Shown: positions 1 to 9,722, numbered from the stretch's first letter. The stretch is DNA of 64,000 nt from Allocoprococcus sp004560705 (GCF_052065755.1 NZ_JBQHTK010000009.1:1-64000); one strand, 5' to 3'. The notes: generated from the sequence alone by a model not told the origin. Made by a program: numbers and translations.

Positions 1-88
1 GTTTCTGGACAATTCCATTATATCAAAAGAGCGTTATTTATGCCCTTTTTATTGGCTGAAATATTGAATTTTCAAGGTACAGAACACC

Positions 89-1531
89 TTATCGGTGTGG
101 GAAGTTTGAGTAAATAATAATCGGATAACCTGCTTCAATCGTATCATAAATAATTTTTGCCTGTTCTTTAGGAAGATTGATGCAACCATGACTTCCCTTT
201 GTCTTATATAACTCGCCACCAAATGCATCCTGCCAGTCCGCATCATGGAGTCCCTGTCCATACACAAACGGCATCCAATATTCCACTTCTACCTCATATC
301 CATAAATATCACTGCTCAGTGTAAATGGCCTTGCTTTATATGCAATTGGCCATGACCCACGATACGTCTGTAATCCCTCACTAGGAAGTCCGCTGATAAT
401 ATCTGTTTCTGTAACAAGCTTTCCATTTTTATAAAGCCATAAATATTGTTTATCTAAACTTACTTCTATGTAACTTCCCTGAAGATCATCACTTCCGTTC
501 CTCCTCAACCCCTGTTTACTGTAAACCGGTTCTCGTTTTACATCACTACCACTCTTTATATCTTCTAACAACTTCTGCAATTCCGCATCTTTGTCAATCC
601 AGTAACCATATTCATTTCCACTGATAATTACTTTTTCTCCAAAAGAAGTCTTAAAAGAACGAGGCACGTACATTGTGTTATATTTTGAAGACAATTCTTT
701 AACAAAAGCTACTACGTCTTCTTCCTTAACACTTATACTGTCCCCACTGACAATTAACCATGAACATATTTTTTCATTGTCCAAAACTTCGACAGTATCG
801 CCAAATATATAAGAAACCGTTGTTGTCCGGTATTGCAAAAGCTGTCTGTTTAATTCTTCTAATTTTCTATTTAGATCACTTTCTTCTGATGATACAGCTG
901 TCTGATATACCTGACGATTTATTTTTATTTCTAAACGACTAGAGATCAGCTGTTCTTCAAAGTCTTCTGCTAAAGCATTATACACTTGTTCAACCAACTT
1001 CTTTTTGTCAATCTGATTACCTTGTATTTCATCCACTAAAATAAATGCTTCTTTCTGTTTGTCGTAAACGATATAAGCATCTGATGATTCTATTCGTTCT
1101 CCTAAATTGAAATCCTCGATATTCAAAACATCTTCCAACTTATTTTCCATTTTAATTTCATACTCTATCGAATAATTCTTTCTTTTTTCAATCAGGCCAC
1201 GCTTTTGGTCTCTTTGTTTTTTTATTTTCAAAAGTTCTTTCTTCAATAAAGACGGCTCCAGTGCATATCCCATATTTCCCACTGTCGTCTCAAATATGTT
1301 TTTCCCATTTTCCTGGAAAACAACTTCTTTATTTCGAAATGTCTCTTCAATCTCTTTTACTGCCTGTTCCAGGGTACATTTCGAAATATCCATTCCATAT
1401 ATGGATATTCCGCATCCCATTGTTTCTTCATCCACCTTTTTTTCATAAATAGCCAGTACAATTCCAAGAAGCATCATACATAAAATACTACTCAGTAAAA
1501 AATATATTAACTTTAATTTTCTACATTTCAT
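89..1531 (-). CDS. L,D-transpeptidase (YkuD family) with N-terminal anchor
   Basis: A 480-residue cell-wall enzyme that probably forms or remodels 3-3 peptidoglycan cross-links outside the membrane. A hydrophobic anchor spans residues 8-28. A long extracellular region (about 40-330) resembles the peptidoglycan-binding domains usual in clostridial YkuD proteins. The catalytic domain fills 350-475, with the family signature SHGCINLP (nucleophile Cys450) and an upstream His in GLHDADW. It ends 1 base from the histidine kinase stop region and is the last gene of the operon HMA-like, regulator, kinase, transpeptidase. That position suggests cell-wall repair as an output of the two-component system. 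The substrate is not visible from sequence. Confidence 0.88.
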   Translation of the reverse strand: MKCRKLKLIYFLLSSILCMMLLGIVLAIYEKKVDEETMGCGISIYGMDISKCTLEQAVKEIEETFRNKEVVFQENGKNIFETTVGNMGYALEPSLLKKELLKIKKQRDQKRGLIEKRKNYSIEYEIKMENKLEDVLNIEDFNLGERIESSDAYIVYDKQKEAFILVDEIQGNQIDKKKLVEQVYNALAEDFEEQLISSRLEIKINRQVYQTAVSSEESDLNRKLEELNRQLLQYRTTTVSYIFGDTVEVLDNEKICSWLIVSGDSISVKEEDVVAFVKELSSKYNTMYVPRSFKTSFGEKVIISGNEYGYWIDKDAELQKLLEDIKSGSDVKREPVYSKQGLRRNGSDDLQGSYIEVSLDKQYLWLYKNGKLVTETDIISGLPSEGLQTYRGSWPIAYKARPFTLSSDIYGYEVEVEYWMPFVYGQGLHDADWQDAFGGELYKTKGSHGCINLPKEQAKIIYDTIEAGYPIIIYSNFPHR

Positions 1532-1532
1532 T

Positions 1533-2948
1533 TCATAACTTCGCCTCTTTTTCTATTCTTTTGGGCAAAGTAATAAAAAATAAGGTTCTTATGTCTCTGT
1601 TTTCTGCCCAAATTTTCCCACCGTGTCGTTCAACAATTGCTTTTGTTATTGACAATCCAATCCCCATTCCTCCAGTTTTTGAATTTCTCGATTTATCTAC
1701 TCTATAAAAGCGCTCAAACAGATGTGGCAGACATTCTTTGGGAATTGGATTTCCTATATTTTCTACTTGGATTTCAATCATATAATCCATTTCTAAATAC
1801 CTTATCCAAATGGCTGTTTGGGGTTCGGCATACCTTATTGCGTTACCAATTAGATTAACCATACATTGCATAATACGCGCCCTGTCTCCCCAAATTATAT
1901 CGCCATGCTTTATACACAAGTTAAATGTCAGATTTTTCTTATCCAATTGAACATCAAAATTGTAGTATAACTGCTTACACATATCATAAAAATCAAAATC
2001 CTCGTATCTAAGTATTCCCTTCCGATTCTCCAACAAATACAGTTCCTGGAGTTGCTTCACAATCCCTGACAGTCTGAGAATCTCTTCTCTACAGCTTTCC
2101 AAACGTTCTCCTGTTGGCTCCCATATACCATCAATCATCGCTTCCAAATGACTCTGTATGTTGGTTAAGGGTGTCCTAAGCTCATGAGCTACATCCGCAG
2201 TAATCTGCTGCTTTTGTTCTTCCTCTTTTTTCAATGTTTGCGACATTTCATTAATTGCAGTAATCAGCTGTTGAGTCTCTGCAGTACGGCTTGTTACCAA
2301 AGACTTTACTCCATATTCACCATTCGCTATTTTTTCCGCCACCCGGACAGCATCTGAAATTGGTTCCGCTATTTTTCGTGCCATGATTCCTCCCATTATA
2401 ATAGCTATTACAACAAACACCCCACCAATAACTACAAAACAGATGTTGAGATTATTCATCAAACGCAGTTCCTCATCAGAAAAAGAATACGGTCCATAAT
2501 AGCCAACCGTAAGTTTTCCAACGCTTTTATTTTCATAAGACAGAGTATATATTTCTTCCTGATATTTACCCTGAAAATTAAAATATCTGCTACGCATATT
2601 ACTCTCAGCATGTTCTAAAACAAGTTGACATTCTTCACTCTTGTGTGTTTGAATATCCCAATCCATTTCTCCACCTTTTGTTTCCAAATGGATAAAAACC
2701 CCATTTTGCATTGCAGCATTTCCTATAACTTCTACCTGTTCCTGACTAAAACTTCCAGTTTCCGCATCATATAAGTCCTGTAATTCATTCACGATATTGG
2801 ATATTCTCTGTTCCTGCTGTCGTTTAGCATAATTTTCAAATTCTCTCTCCATATTAAATATAAACGCAACAGCAATGGAACAGATGACGGCAATAGAAAT
2901 CAAAGAATATGTCAAAATCAATTTACTCTTAATGGTTTTCATATTCAC
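1533..2948 (-). CDS. Membrane sensor histidine kinase
   Basis: A 471-residue kinase with TM1 at about 9-30, an extracytoplasmic sensor of about 140 residues, TM2 at about 168-190, then HAMP, HisKA and HATPase_c. The phospho-acceptor His is in DVAHELRTPLTN, a BaeS/PhoR-type H box. The ATPase part shows the N box (NLIGNAIRYAE) and GMGIGLSI. It lies 3 bases downstream of the response regulator, so the two are a cognate pair and probably translationally coupled. The sensor domain matches no family I recognise. Context (L,D-transpeptidase, foldase and HflK/C regulon) suggests it senses envelope stress; this is inference. Confidence 0.93.
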   Translation of the reverse strand: MNMKTIKSKLILTYSLISIAVICSIAVAFIFNMEREFENYAKRQQEQRISNIVNELQDLYDAETGSFSQEQVEVIGNAAMQNGVFIHLETKGGEMDWDIQTHKSEECQLVLEHAESNMRSRYFNFQGKYQEEIYTLSYENKSVGKLTVGYYGPYSFSDEELRLMNNLNICFVVIGGVFVVIAIIMGGIMARKIAEPISDAVRVAEKIANGEYGVKSLVTSRTAETQQLITAINEMSQTLKKEEEQKQQITADVAHELRTPLTNIQSHLEAMIDGIWEPTGERLESCREEILRLSGIVKQLQELYLLENRKGILRYEDFDFYDMCKQLYYNFDVQLDKKNLTFNLCIKHGDIIWGDRARIMQCMVNLIGNAIRYAEPQTAIWIRYLEMDYMIEIQVENIGNPIPKECLPHLFERFYRVDKSRNSKTGGMGIGLSITKAIVERHGGKIWAENRDIRTLFFITLPKRIEKEAKL

Positions 2949-2951
2949 CTC

Positions 2952-3665
2952 TTATAACACAAATTTATATCCAACACCGTACACTGTCACAAAATATCTA
3001 GGCATCTTTCCATCTGGTTCCACTTTCTGTCGTATACTTTTTATGTAAGTATCAATACTCCGATCATATCCCGCAAATTCATCCTCCAATGCATAAGATA
3101 TAATCTGTTCCCTGCTAAATACACGGTTTGGTGACCTAACCAATAGTTCAAAAATTTTATATTCTGTCGGTGTAAGATGGATTTCCTCCCCCTGCTTTTC
3201 TACCTTCCGATATGTAAAATCCACTGTAATATAATGATTTCCTATGATTACAACATCCTGCTTATTTTCCTCCATCCTTTTCTGAGTGCGCCTTAACACC
3301 GTCTCTACTCTGGCCAATACATTCCTTGGACTAAAAGGCTTAACAATATAATCATCCGCACCAATCTGCAGACCCCTGACCATATTATTTTCTTCTATTT
3401 TTGCAGTCAACATAATGATAGGTATATCCTGCTTCTGATGAATCATCTGGCAGACATCTTCTCCCATAATATCCGGTAGCATCAAATCCAAAATAATCAA
3501 ATCCGGCTTCAGTTCCTCTGCCGCCTCTATTGCTTTCTGTCCACTATGTACTGACTTTGTTTGATATCCTGCATTTTTTAAATATGCTTCCAACACTTCC
3601 GTAATCTTGATCTCATCATCTACAATCAATACCGTCCTTTTTTTTGTACTTTCCATTAGTTCCAT
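2952..3665 (-). CDS. OmpR/PhoB-family response regulator
   Basis: A receiver domain (LIVDDE acidic pocket, phospho-Asp in LIILDLMLPD, Lys in DDYIVKPF) is followed by a winged-helix DNA-binding domain ending VYGVGYKFVL. An in-frame TTG lies upstream at 3683, but the ATG at 3665 has the better spaced AGGA site, so I use it. It overlaps or abuts the end of the upstream HMA-like gene. Paired 11-bp repeats in front of its own operon and in front of the PpiC-HflK/C operon are the likely binding sites, because OmpR-family dimers bind 10-11 bp direct repeats. Confidence 0.94.
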   Translation of the reverse strand: MELMESTKKRTVLIVDDEIKITEVLEAYLKNAGYQTKSVHSGQKAIEAAEELKPDLIILDLMLPDIMGEDVCQMIHQKQDIPIIMLTAKIEENNMVRGLQIGADDYIVKPFSPRNVLARVETVLRRTQKRMEENKQDVVIIGNHYITVDFTYRKVEKQGEEIHLTPTEYKIFELLVRSPNRVFSREQIISYALEDEFAGYDRSIDTYIKSIRQKVEPDGKMPRYFVTVYGVGYKFVL

Positions 3666-3679
3666 ATCCTGTCCTCGCT

Positions 3680-3907
3680 TCAATCTACCTCTATAATCGT
3701 AACTCTATAGTCCAATATAGATGTGATGGTAATAATCGCATTTATAATCCTCGGCATAGATACGTAATCTGCTTCAAGAATCATTTGCCCCGTCTCAAAA
3801 TAAATTTCTATTTTATTTATTCCTACAATCTTCTTTAGTTCCTCACATATCCTATCTGCAGAATCTTTATTGTTCAGTCCCTGAATCATAAATATTCGCC
3901 TTTCCAT
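3680..3907 (-). CDS. Small HMA-fold-like protein lacking CXXC
   Basis: A 75-residue protein with the spacing and hydrophobic pattern of a heavy-metal-associated (ferredoxin-like) domain: helix 1 around SADRICEELKK, strand KIEIYFETGQMILEA, then a C-terminal strand. The metal-binding CXXC is absent, so it may be a regulatory or degenerate member. It is the first gene of the two-component operon, directly behind the promoter with regulator boxes at 3972-4007, and ends just before the response regulator start. A second ATG (3889) with its own AAAGG site is an equally good start. Function unknown. Confidence 0.62.
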   Translation of the reverse strand: MERRIFMIQGLNNKDSADRICEELKKIVGINKIEIYFETGQMILEADYVSMPRIINAIITITSILDYRVTIIEVD

Positions 3908-3971
3908 AAAATAATCTCACCTCTCATATAGGAATATTTTCACATGTAACCTAATTAATCTTGTTCGTTTT

Positions 3972-4007
3972 ACTATATCAGAATGATGTGGGGATTATGT
4001 GGAGATT
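3972..4007 (-). promoter_or_regulatory. Two-component operon promoter with 11-bp direct repeats
   Basis: On the minus strand the -10 is TATAGT (3972-3977). The usual -35 is replaced by two head-to-tail 11-mers, which read on the plus strand as ATGTGGGGATT (3986-3996) and ATGTGGAGATT (3997-4007). The CCCACAT of the proximal repeat lies exactly 8 bp from the -10. The same arrangement occurs at 14493-14552, which points to a shared activator, most likely the response regulator at 2952-3665. Confidence 0.66.
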
Positions 4008-4024
4008 AAGCTAATAAACTTTCA

Positions 4025-4330
4025 CTATTTCCGGGCTGTAACAATTTCTATTCCTAACTTGGTAACCAAACTCACATGGCAATCAGATACAGAATAATAT
4101 ATCTGCTTGCCCTCTCTGCGTCTTCTTATGAGTTTATGAGCTTTTAATATATTTAACTGATGGGATACCGTAGACTGTGATGCATTGAGATAACCTGTCA
4201 ACTCACTGACACAAATTTCTCTGTCAGACAGCAAAAAAAGTAACTGAAGCCTTGTAGGTTCACCCAACACCTTAAAAAATTCAGCCAATTGACTATAATC
4301 AACCTGAACCGTATCGTATACATTTTTCAT
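4025..4330 (-). CDS. ArsR/SmtB-family metal-responsive repressor
   Basis: A 101-residue winged-helix repressor. The recognition region is ASQSTVSHQLNILKAHKLI, followed by the wing RRRREGKQIYYSV. The ELTVSDL-like segment REICVSEL carries a Cys, as in CadC/ArsR-type alpha-3 sensors, and a C-terminal helix has D-x-H (DCHVSLV), as in SmtB/CzrA alpha-5 sites. It lies directly after the metal ATPase gene but beyond a terminator hairpin, so it is expressed by read-through or its own promoter. It is the likely regulator of the ATPase operon, although the second ArsR at 17315 shares that operon's operator. Confidence 0.88.
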   Translation of the reverse strand: MKNVYDTVQVDYSQLAEFFKVLGEPTRLQLLFLLSDREICVSELTGYLNASQSTVSHQLNILKAHKLIRRRREGKQIYYSVSDCHVSLVTKLGIEIVTARK

Positions 4331-4354
4331 TTGTATATTTATTCTCCTAAAAAA

Positions 4355-4379
4355 GGCGCAGTCTTTTGGTGTCTGCGCC
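4355..4379 (-). terminator. Rho-independent terminator after the metal ATPase
   Basis: On the minus strand GGCGCAG, an 11-nt loop and CTGCGCC are followed by six T. It lies between the ATPase stop (4424) and the arsR start (4330), so it probably lowers arsR expression relative to the ATPase. Confidence 0.8.
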
Positions 4380-4423
4380 TATATATTTAAGTTTATTACA
4401 AGTCAAACATTAATCGTTAATTA

Positions 4424-6307
4424 TCATAGATTGTGTACTCTCAAAGCACGTATTGCATTCAATACTGCGATTACTGTCACCCCTACATCAGCAAAAATTG
4501 CCATCCACATATTTGCAATACCAACCACACCCAAACCAAGGCAAACAAATTTTACAACTAAAGCAAATACAATATTCTGATAAACTATAGAGATGCACTT
4601 TCTAGAAATTTTAATCCCTTTAGCAATCTTCATTGGATCATCATCCATTAATACCACATCTGCTGCTTCTATAGCCGCATCGGATCCCATTGCTCCCATA
4701 GCAATTCCTATGTCGGCACGTCCAAGCACCGGAGCGTCATTGATGCCATCGCCTACAAAAGCTAGCTTCGCTTTTTTCCCTTTCTGTTCTAACAATCGTT
4801 CCACTTGAGTAACCTTATCGCTAGGCAGTAATTCACTGTGGACTTCATCTATGCCAAGGTCAGAAGCAACTTTTTCAGCAACCCTCTTTGCGTCTCCTGT
4901 AAGCATAACAGTCTTTTCAACTCCAGCTTTTTTCAATTCCGCAATTGCCTTTTTAGAATTTGGCTTTTCAATATCAGAGATTACAATATGACCAGCATAT
5001 GCCCCATCAATTGCTACATGAATGATAGTTCCAACTGAATGGCAGTCCACATACGGAATATTCAGCCTTTTCATCAACTTAGGATTACCGACCGCCACTT
5101 CAATGCCGTCTACTTTTGCGATCAATCCATGTCCGCTGATTTCTTCAATATCTGTCACACGACTACGGTTAATTTCTTTTCCATAGGCCCGCTGAAGGCT
5201 CTTGCTAATCGGATGGGAGGAAGAACATTCTGTCAAAGCTGCGTATTCTAAAAGTTTCTCCTGCTCCATCTCATTGTGATGAATACCGCTCACCTCAAAT
5301 ACTCCTTGAGTCAGTGTCCCTGTCTTGTCAAAAACTACAACTTTCGTCTGGGATAATGTTTCCATATAATTTGAGCCTTTAATCAGAACACCTTCTTTGC
5401 TGGCTCCACCTATTCCAGCGAAAAAACTGAGTGGCACACTAACTACTAATGCACACGGACAGCTAATTACAAGAAATGTAAGCGCACTATAAATCCAGTT
5501 TGCCCAGTTTGCCGCATTTCCTGTAATTAAATTAAAAACAGGTGGTAAAACTGCCAGCAACAGTGCAGCAATACATACTGCTGGTGTATAAATTTTTGCA
5601 AATTTAGAAATAAAATTCTCCGAATGTGACTTACGAGAGCTAGAATCCTCCACTAGCTGCAAGATTTTAGAAACTGTTGATTCTCCAAATTCTTTTGTAG
5701 TCTGGATTTTCAGTACCCCTGTCATATTGATACATCCACTGATTACCTCGTCTCCCTCACCGGCCTCTCTTGGCATGCTTTCTCCGGTAAGTGCGCTGGT
5801 GTTCAAAGCTGAAGTTCCTTCTATGATAACTCCATCAATAGGAACTTTTTCACCCGGCTGTACCACGATCACGTTTCCAATACCAACCTCATCTGGATCA
5901 ACCTTTTTCAACTTCCCATCACGTTCAATATTTGCATAATCTGGTCTGATGTCCATGAGGGCAGTAATGTTTCTGCGGCTTTTACCCACAGCGTAACTTT
6001 GGAACAATTCTCCTACTTGATAGAACAGCATAACAGCAATTGCTTCACTATAATCACCACTCTTTTCATAAGTAGCAAGTGCAATAGCACCGACTGTCGC
6101 CACAGCCATCAAAAAATTTTCATCAAACACCTGACCGTTCACAATTCCCTTTCCGGCCTTCCGTAATATATCATAGCCAATCACCAAATATGTCGCCATA
6201 TAAAGTACTATATTTATAAATCCATTAAACGGCAGGAGTTTTAAACCTACCACCATGACCGCCGAAATAAGAATCCGAACCAGCATTTTTTTCTGCTTCT
6301 TTGTCAT
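4424..6307 (-). CDS. Heavy-metal P1B-type ATPase exporter (Zn/Cd/Pb-like)
   Basis: A membrane pump of 627 residues that exports a divalent soft metal using ATP. It shows the TM metal motif SCPCALVVS, the phosphorylation motif DKTGTLTQG, TGES in the actuator, HP in SSHPIS and GDGINDAPVL. The CPC plus the closing TM segments fit the P1B-2 (CadA/ZntA) type, but assignment to one metal is not possible by eye. The start at 6307 is chosen because AAAGGAGG precedes it; an earlier in-frame ATG lies upstream and would read through that site. It has no N-terminal HMA domain. The separate HMA protein upstream probably supplies that role. Confidence 0.93.
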   Translation of the reverse strand: MTKKQKKMLVRILISAVMVVGLKLLPFNGFINIVLYMATYLVIGYDILRKAGKGIVNGQVFDENFLMAVATVGAIALATYEKSGDYSEAIAVMLFYQVGELFQSYAVGKSRRNITALMDIRPDYANIERDGKLKKVDPDEVGIGNVIVVQPGEKVPIDGVIIEGTSALNTSALTGESMPREAGEGDEVISGCINMTGVLKIQTTKEFGESTVSKILQLVEDSSSRKSHSENFISKFAKIYTPAVCIAALLLAVLPPVFNLITGNAANWANWIYSALTFLVISCPCALVVSVPLSFFAGIGGASKEGVLIKGSNYMETLSQTKVVVFDKTGTLTQGVFEVSGIHHNEMEQEKLLEYAALTECSSSHPISKSLQRAYGKEINRSRVTDIEEISGHGLIAKVDGIEVAVGNPKLMKRLNIPYVDCHSVGTIIHVAIDGAYAGHIVISDIEKPNSKKAIAELKKAGVEKTVMLTGDAKRVAEKVASDLGIDEVHSELLPSDKVTQVERLLEQKGKKAKLAFVGDGINDAPVLGRADIGIAMGAMGSDAAIEAADVVLMDDDPMKIAKGIKISRKCISIVYQNIVFALVVKFVCLGLGVVGIANMWMAIFADVGVTVIAVLNAIRALRVHNL

Positions 6308-6416
6308 AACGAAGCCTCCTTTCAATTTAATATTTGCTTATTTGTTGAATTATATACTTCAAATCAGCGCCCCTTCCGCTTTCTGCATCCGGAGCGCCAT
6401 AAAATACTGCTTCTAA

Positions 6417-6635
6417 CTAAATCTCAATTTCACAGTCAGGTTCTACTTTCCTACAGGCTTTTAAAACTTCTTTCATTACCTGCTTTGCATCCTTGCCTTC
6501 TTCAAACTCTACAATCATCTTCTGAGTCATAAAATTAACTGTAGCAGAAGCAACACCAGCTGTTTTTCTTGCTGCATCTTCCATTAAATTAGCACAGTTG
6601 GCACAATCAACTTCAATCTTATAGGTTTTCTTCAT
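6417..6635 (-). CDS. HMA-domain metallochaperone (CopZ/CadA-N-like)
   Basis: A 72-residue stand-alone heavy-metal-associated domain with the metal ligand motif DCANCAN and the expected beta-alpha-beta-beta-alpha-beta pattern. It is the first gene of the metal export operon, 110 bp ahead of the ATPase, and likely delivers metal to it. A GC-rich inverted repeat (about 6363-6402) lies between the two genes and may stabilise or attenuate the message. Confidence 0.88.
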   Translation of the reverse strand: MKKTYKIEVDCANCANLMEDAARKTAGVASATVNFMTQKMIVEFEEGKDAKQVMKEVLKACRKVEPDCEIEI

Positions 6636-6670
6636 TACAAATTCTCCTTTTCACTTTTTAGATTTAACCA

Positions 6671-6728
6671 TTAAGCACTTGTTTAATTGTTATGTTTGTA
6701 GTATAATTACTGCACAAATGGAAGTCAA
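6671..6728 (-). promoter_or_regulatory. Sigma-A promoter plus ArsR-type operator of the metal export operon
   Basis: On the minus strand: -35 TTGACT (6723-6728), a 17-bp spacer, -10 TATACT (6700-6705), a near-consensus promoter. Just downstream is the imperfect palindrome TTAAGCACTTGTTTAA (6671-6686). The same 16 bp occurs unchanged at the promoter of the second arsR gene (17239-17254), which marks it as an operator. Confidence 0.8.
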
Positions 6729-6840
6729 CAGGTTGCAGACAGTCCCTTCCAAAATGGATAAAAACATTTCTAAAAAGGATATTTTTAAACAGTAGATATT
6801 GATAATCTGACTATTAATTATCAGAAAGACGAGGTGCCTT

Positions 6841-7839
6841 TTGTATAACGAATATATTACACAAATCAAGAATGAACTCATAAATATCCCGGACGGAATC
6901 CTTTTTGAACAGACATATCCCTGCATAGATACTCCTGTCTGTTCTGAACACCTTGATACGCTTCCAAATGGTAAGGGCAAAAAAATTTCATGGAAATTAT
7001 TGACTGGAATTACTATTATTTTTCAAGATTATTTAGCAGAACAGATTTCCTGTAACCACAAACCAGAAAAGGAACTTTTGGAAATTAACTATTGTCGCTA
7101 TGGACGAATCGGCTGGAATATGAAAAACGGTCGTTCCATCTACCTTGGTCCTGGTGATTTCTCACTTCACACAAGGCAACTATGCGCCGGTTCCGTCATG
7201 ACTCTGCCCAGCGGTCATTATGAAGGACTTACTGTCTGCATTGATCTTTCACAATTTGATCAGGCACCCCCAGAACTCTTAAGAGGGACAAAAATAACAG
7301 GGCAGATGCTTTCGGAAAAATTTTGCTCTCGTGGAAATTTCTCCTTACTTACAGGCAATGAAAAAACAGAAGCAATCTTTTCTGGATTTTATAATTTATC
7401 CGAAAATCTCAGGAAACAATATTTCATATTGAAATCCCTCGAGCTACTTCTCTATCTTAGTGAATTTAAAATCACTTCCGGAAAAGAACCAGGGAAATAC
7501 CAGTCGGAACAGGTGGAAATTATCCGCCAAATCCATGATTACCTTTTACAGAACATAAACCACCGGATAACAATTGAAGAGTTATCAAAACAGTATCTAA
7601 TGAACCCTACAACTTTGAAATCTGTATTTAAAGCAGTATATGGAGATTCTCTTGCTGCACACATGAGAGAGCACCGACTAGAAAAAGCTGCTATACTGCT
7701 TACCGAAACCAATAACAGCATCTCACAGATTGCTAAAGCAGTCGGTTATACAAGCCAGAGCCGCTTTTCTACAGCTTTTCATGAAGTATACCAAATGCTT
7801 CCGTTGGAATATCGAAGAATTCATTCCAACATTCACTAA
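6841..7839 (+). CDS. AraC-family transcriptional regulator
   Basis: A 332-residue protein. The last 100 residues form the two HTH motifs of AraC proteins (ITIEELSKQYLMNPTTLKSVF and ISQIAKAVGYTSQSRFSTAF). The N-terminal 230 residues are a probable ligand-sensing region with no motif I can name. It starts with TTG at 6841 behind GACGAGGTG and runs divergent from the metal export operon 205 bp away. A link to that operon or to a lost neighbour is possible but unproven. Confidence 0.88.
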   Translation: MYNEYITQIKNELINIPDGILFEQTYPCIDTPVCSEHLDTLPNGKGKKISWKLLTGITIIFQDYLAEQISCNHKPEKELLEINYCRYGRIGWNMKNGRSIYLGPGDFSLHTRQLCAGSVMTLPSGHYEGLTVCIDLSQFDQAPPELLRGTKITGQMLSEKFCSRGNFSLLTGNEKTEAIFSGFYNLSENLRKQYFILKSLELLLYLSEFKITSGKEPGKYQSEQVEIIRQIHDYLLQNINHRITIEELSKQYLMNPTTLKSVFKAVYGDSLAAHMREHRLEKAAILLTETNNSISQIAKAVGYTSQSRFSTAFHEVYQMLPLEYRRIHSNIH

Positions 7840-7863
7840 AATATATATTTCTTAATAAAAAGC

Positions 7864-7908
7864 AGACCATAAGGATAATCAGACAGTAGCTAATTATCTT
7901 TATGGTCT
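7864..7908. terminator. Bidirectional terminator between convergent genes
   Basis: The arms AGACCATAAGGATAAT and ATTATCTTTATGGTCT form a 16-bp near-perfect stem with a 13-nt loop. It serves the AraC gene and overlaps the end of the convergent gene at 7890. Confidence 0.75.
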
Positions 7909-8288
7909 CTATTATATCTTACTTCCAATACTCCACTCATTTTATATATATTTGTCAGTAAAGCCTGTTTTTCAGCTTTTGACTTAATCAATACATGATA
8001 ATAATATTCACAGCTTTTATTTTTTTCAGATGTCCTTATCATGATCAATTCCTTCGATATGGTAAATTGTTTTATAACTACATCAAAATTTATTTTATCC
8101 ATCCGTTCTTCTGGAACTGTAATCTTCATCATGTATTCTTTATCGTCTGTTTCCAAACTCCCTTTAAGTATGTGATACCTCGTCATGATAACAGCAAACC
8201 CAATAAGAATCATGACTATAGCAAACACTATTATCACCAAAATTACAATCTCTTTATATAACAGCATAATGATGGTCTGTACTGTCAT
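7890..8288 (-). CDS. Small membrane protein with ACT/MgtC-C-like tail
   Basis: 132 residues: one long hydrophobic segment (about 10-35), then a soluble domain of about 90 residues with an alternating strand-helix pattern ending in KMSGVLEVRYNRD. This resembles the small ferredoxin-like tails of DUF4956/MgtC-type membrane proteins. I do not recognise a specific family. It stands alone between the AraC gene and the HflK operon, with 255 bp of featureless DNA upstream. Confidence 0.6.
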   Translation of the reverse strand: MTVQTIIMLLYKEIVILVIIVFAIVMILIGFAVIMTRYHILKGSLETDDKEYMMKITVPEERMDKINFDVVIKQFTISKELIMIRTSEKNKSCEYYYHVLIKSKAEKQALLTNIYKMSGVLEVRYNRDHKDN

Positions 8289-8543
8289 GGAATAATTCCC
8301 AATGGCAGTACTAGATCTTCCTTACTATCCTCCTCTCTATCAATTTGATAATTTACCCAAGGTTATTCTGTATGTATTAGTTTAAAACTATTTCACAATA
8401 ATGAAATCTCATAGGGCAGATGGGATTGAAAACATGTGGTTGCATAATCTCTATCTACTCAAACCCCTTCTTTCCCATCTATTGCCCCTTTATATAAACA
8501 TCAGACATATTATTTTATGCATGCCGATGGAATTGCTTATATG

Positions 8544-9722
8544 TTAATTTCCCGAATCCTGTGCTTGCACCCCAGAGCTATCTGTAATATTCATACCACT
8601 TTGAAGACTCGGGTCAAACAGTTTCACATCCACATTACCACCTGATGAATCAACAATATACATCTTTACTGTTGGAAGAATCTTATCCAATGTCTCCAGA
8701 AGCAATCTGTATTTTGTCGTATCCTCCGTATAAATTGCAGAATTATTCTGGTATTCTTTTAGCATACTCAGGAATTTTTCAGTATCACCTGTTGCGCGCG
8801 AAATCTGTTCTTCCTTATAAGCCTCCGCCGCAGAAATTTTTTTCTCTGCATCAGCACGCGCTTGTGGAATCAAGCTGTTAGAATAACCATTTGCTTCGTT
8901 AATAGCTGTTTCTTTCTCCTCTTTTGCAGTTGTAACATCCAAGAAGGCATCTGATACTTCACCCGGTGGAACAATTGACTTAATATTAAAAGCCGTAATT
9001 TGCATACCTGAATCATATTTATCTAAAATATTCTGTGCAATTTGCAAAATATTGTTCTGTGCTACAACCTTTTCCGAACTTAGTACATCATCCACGGCAG
9101 TGTTTGCCATCATTCGTACAAGAGCAGATTCAACACTGTAACGTACCAATTGCTCACTGCTCCCATTGATGTTATACAAAAATTTGGCTGCATCCACTAC
9201 TTTATAATGAACAACTGCCTGTGTCGTAATGATATTCTCATCACCTGTTAACAACTGAATCGCCTGCGGTTCTTCCTCTGGCTGATGTACATGTTCCGGT
9301 AGCGACATCCCTACATCAGCTCGTCTTACTTCTGATACATTTACCTTTTGCACCTGGTCAATCGGGAATGGTAATCTATAGTGTAATCCTTCCTCCACCG
9401 GCTGTACCTGCACCACTCCAAATCGTCGAATGACAGCTTGTTCTCCAGGACTAACAATATATATTCCTGTTAGCAAATATATAACAACTACCGCACCTCC
9501 AACAGCCAGAATCGCTTTTCTAGGATTAATATGACCAAATGCATTTTTCAAATCATTTATAGTATTCCCACCGGTTCCTCGGAATATCTTCTTTATTATA
9601 ACTGTAATTTTTCTCACAGTTCGGCCTTCTTTTCCATTTATTTTTCCAGCTAGTTTCTTCCCTTTTTCTAAGAAGCTTTCGCCTTTTTTATCTGGGGAAA
9701 CTCTTTTTTTTCGTTTCCACAT
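8544..9722 (-). CDS. hflK: HflK-like SPFH protein, FtsH protease modulator
   Basis: 392 residues: a basic cytoplasmic N-terminus, one TM segment (about 73-92), then an SPFH/band-7 domain starting at the conserved PGEQAVIRRFG, and an Ala/Glu-rich coiled coil. It has the HflK-specific LPFPIDQVQKVNV and GLHYRLPFP motifs. HflK and HflC form large membrane cages around the FtsH protease. It is the last gene of a four-gene operon that contains a second HflK-like domain (10665-12206), which is unusual. Confidence 0.9.
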   Translation of the reverse strand: MWKRKKRVSPDKKGESFLEKGKKLAGKINGKEGRTVRKITVIIKKIFRGTGGNTINDLKNAFGHINPRKAILAVGGAVVVIYLLTGIYIVSPGEQAVIRRFGVVQVQPVEEGLHYRLPFPIDQVQKVNVSEVRRADVGMSLPEHVHQPEEEPQAIQLLTGDENIITTQAVVHYKVVDAAKFLYNINGSSEQLVRYSVESALVRMMANTAVDDVLSSEKVVAQNNILQIAQNILDKYDSGMQITAFNIKSIVPPGEVSDAFLDVTTAKEEKETAINEANGYSNSLIPQARADAEKKISAAEAYKEEQISRATGDTEKFLSMLKEYQNNSAIYTEDTTKYRLLLETLDKILPTVKMYIVDSSGGNVDVKLFDPSLQSGMNITDSSGVQAQDSGN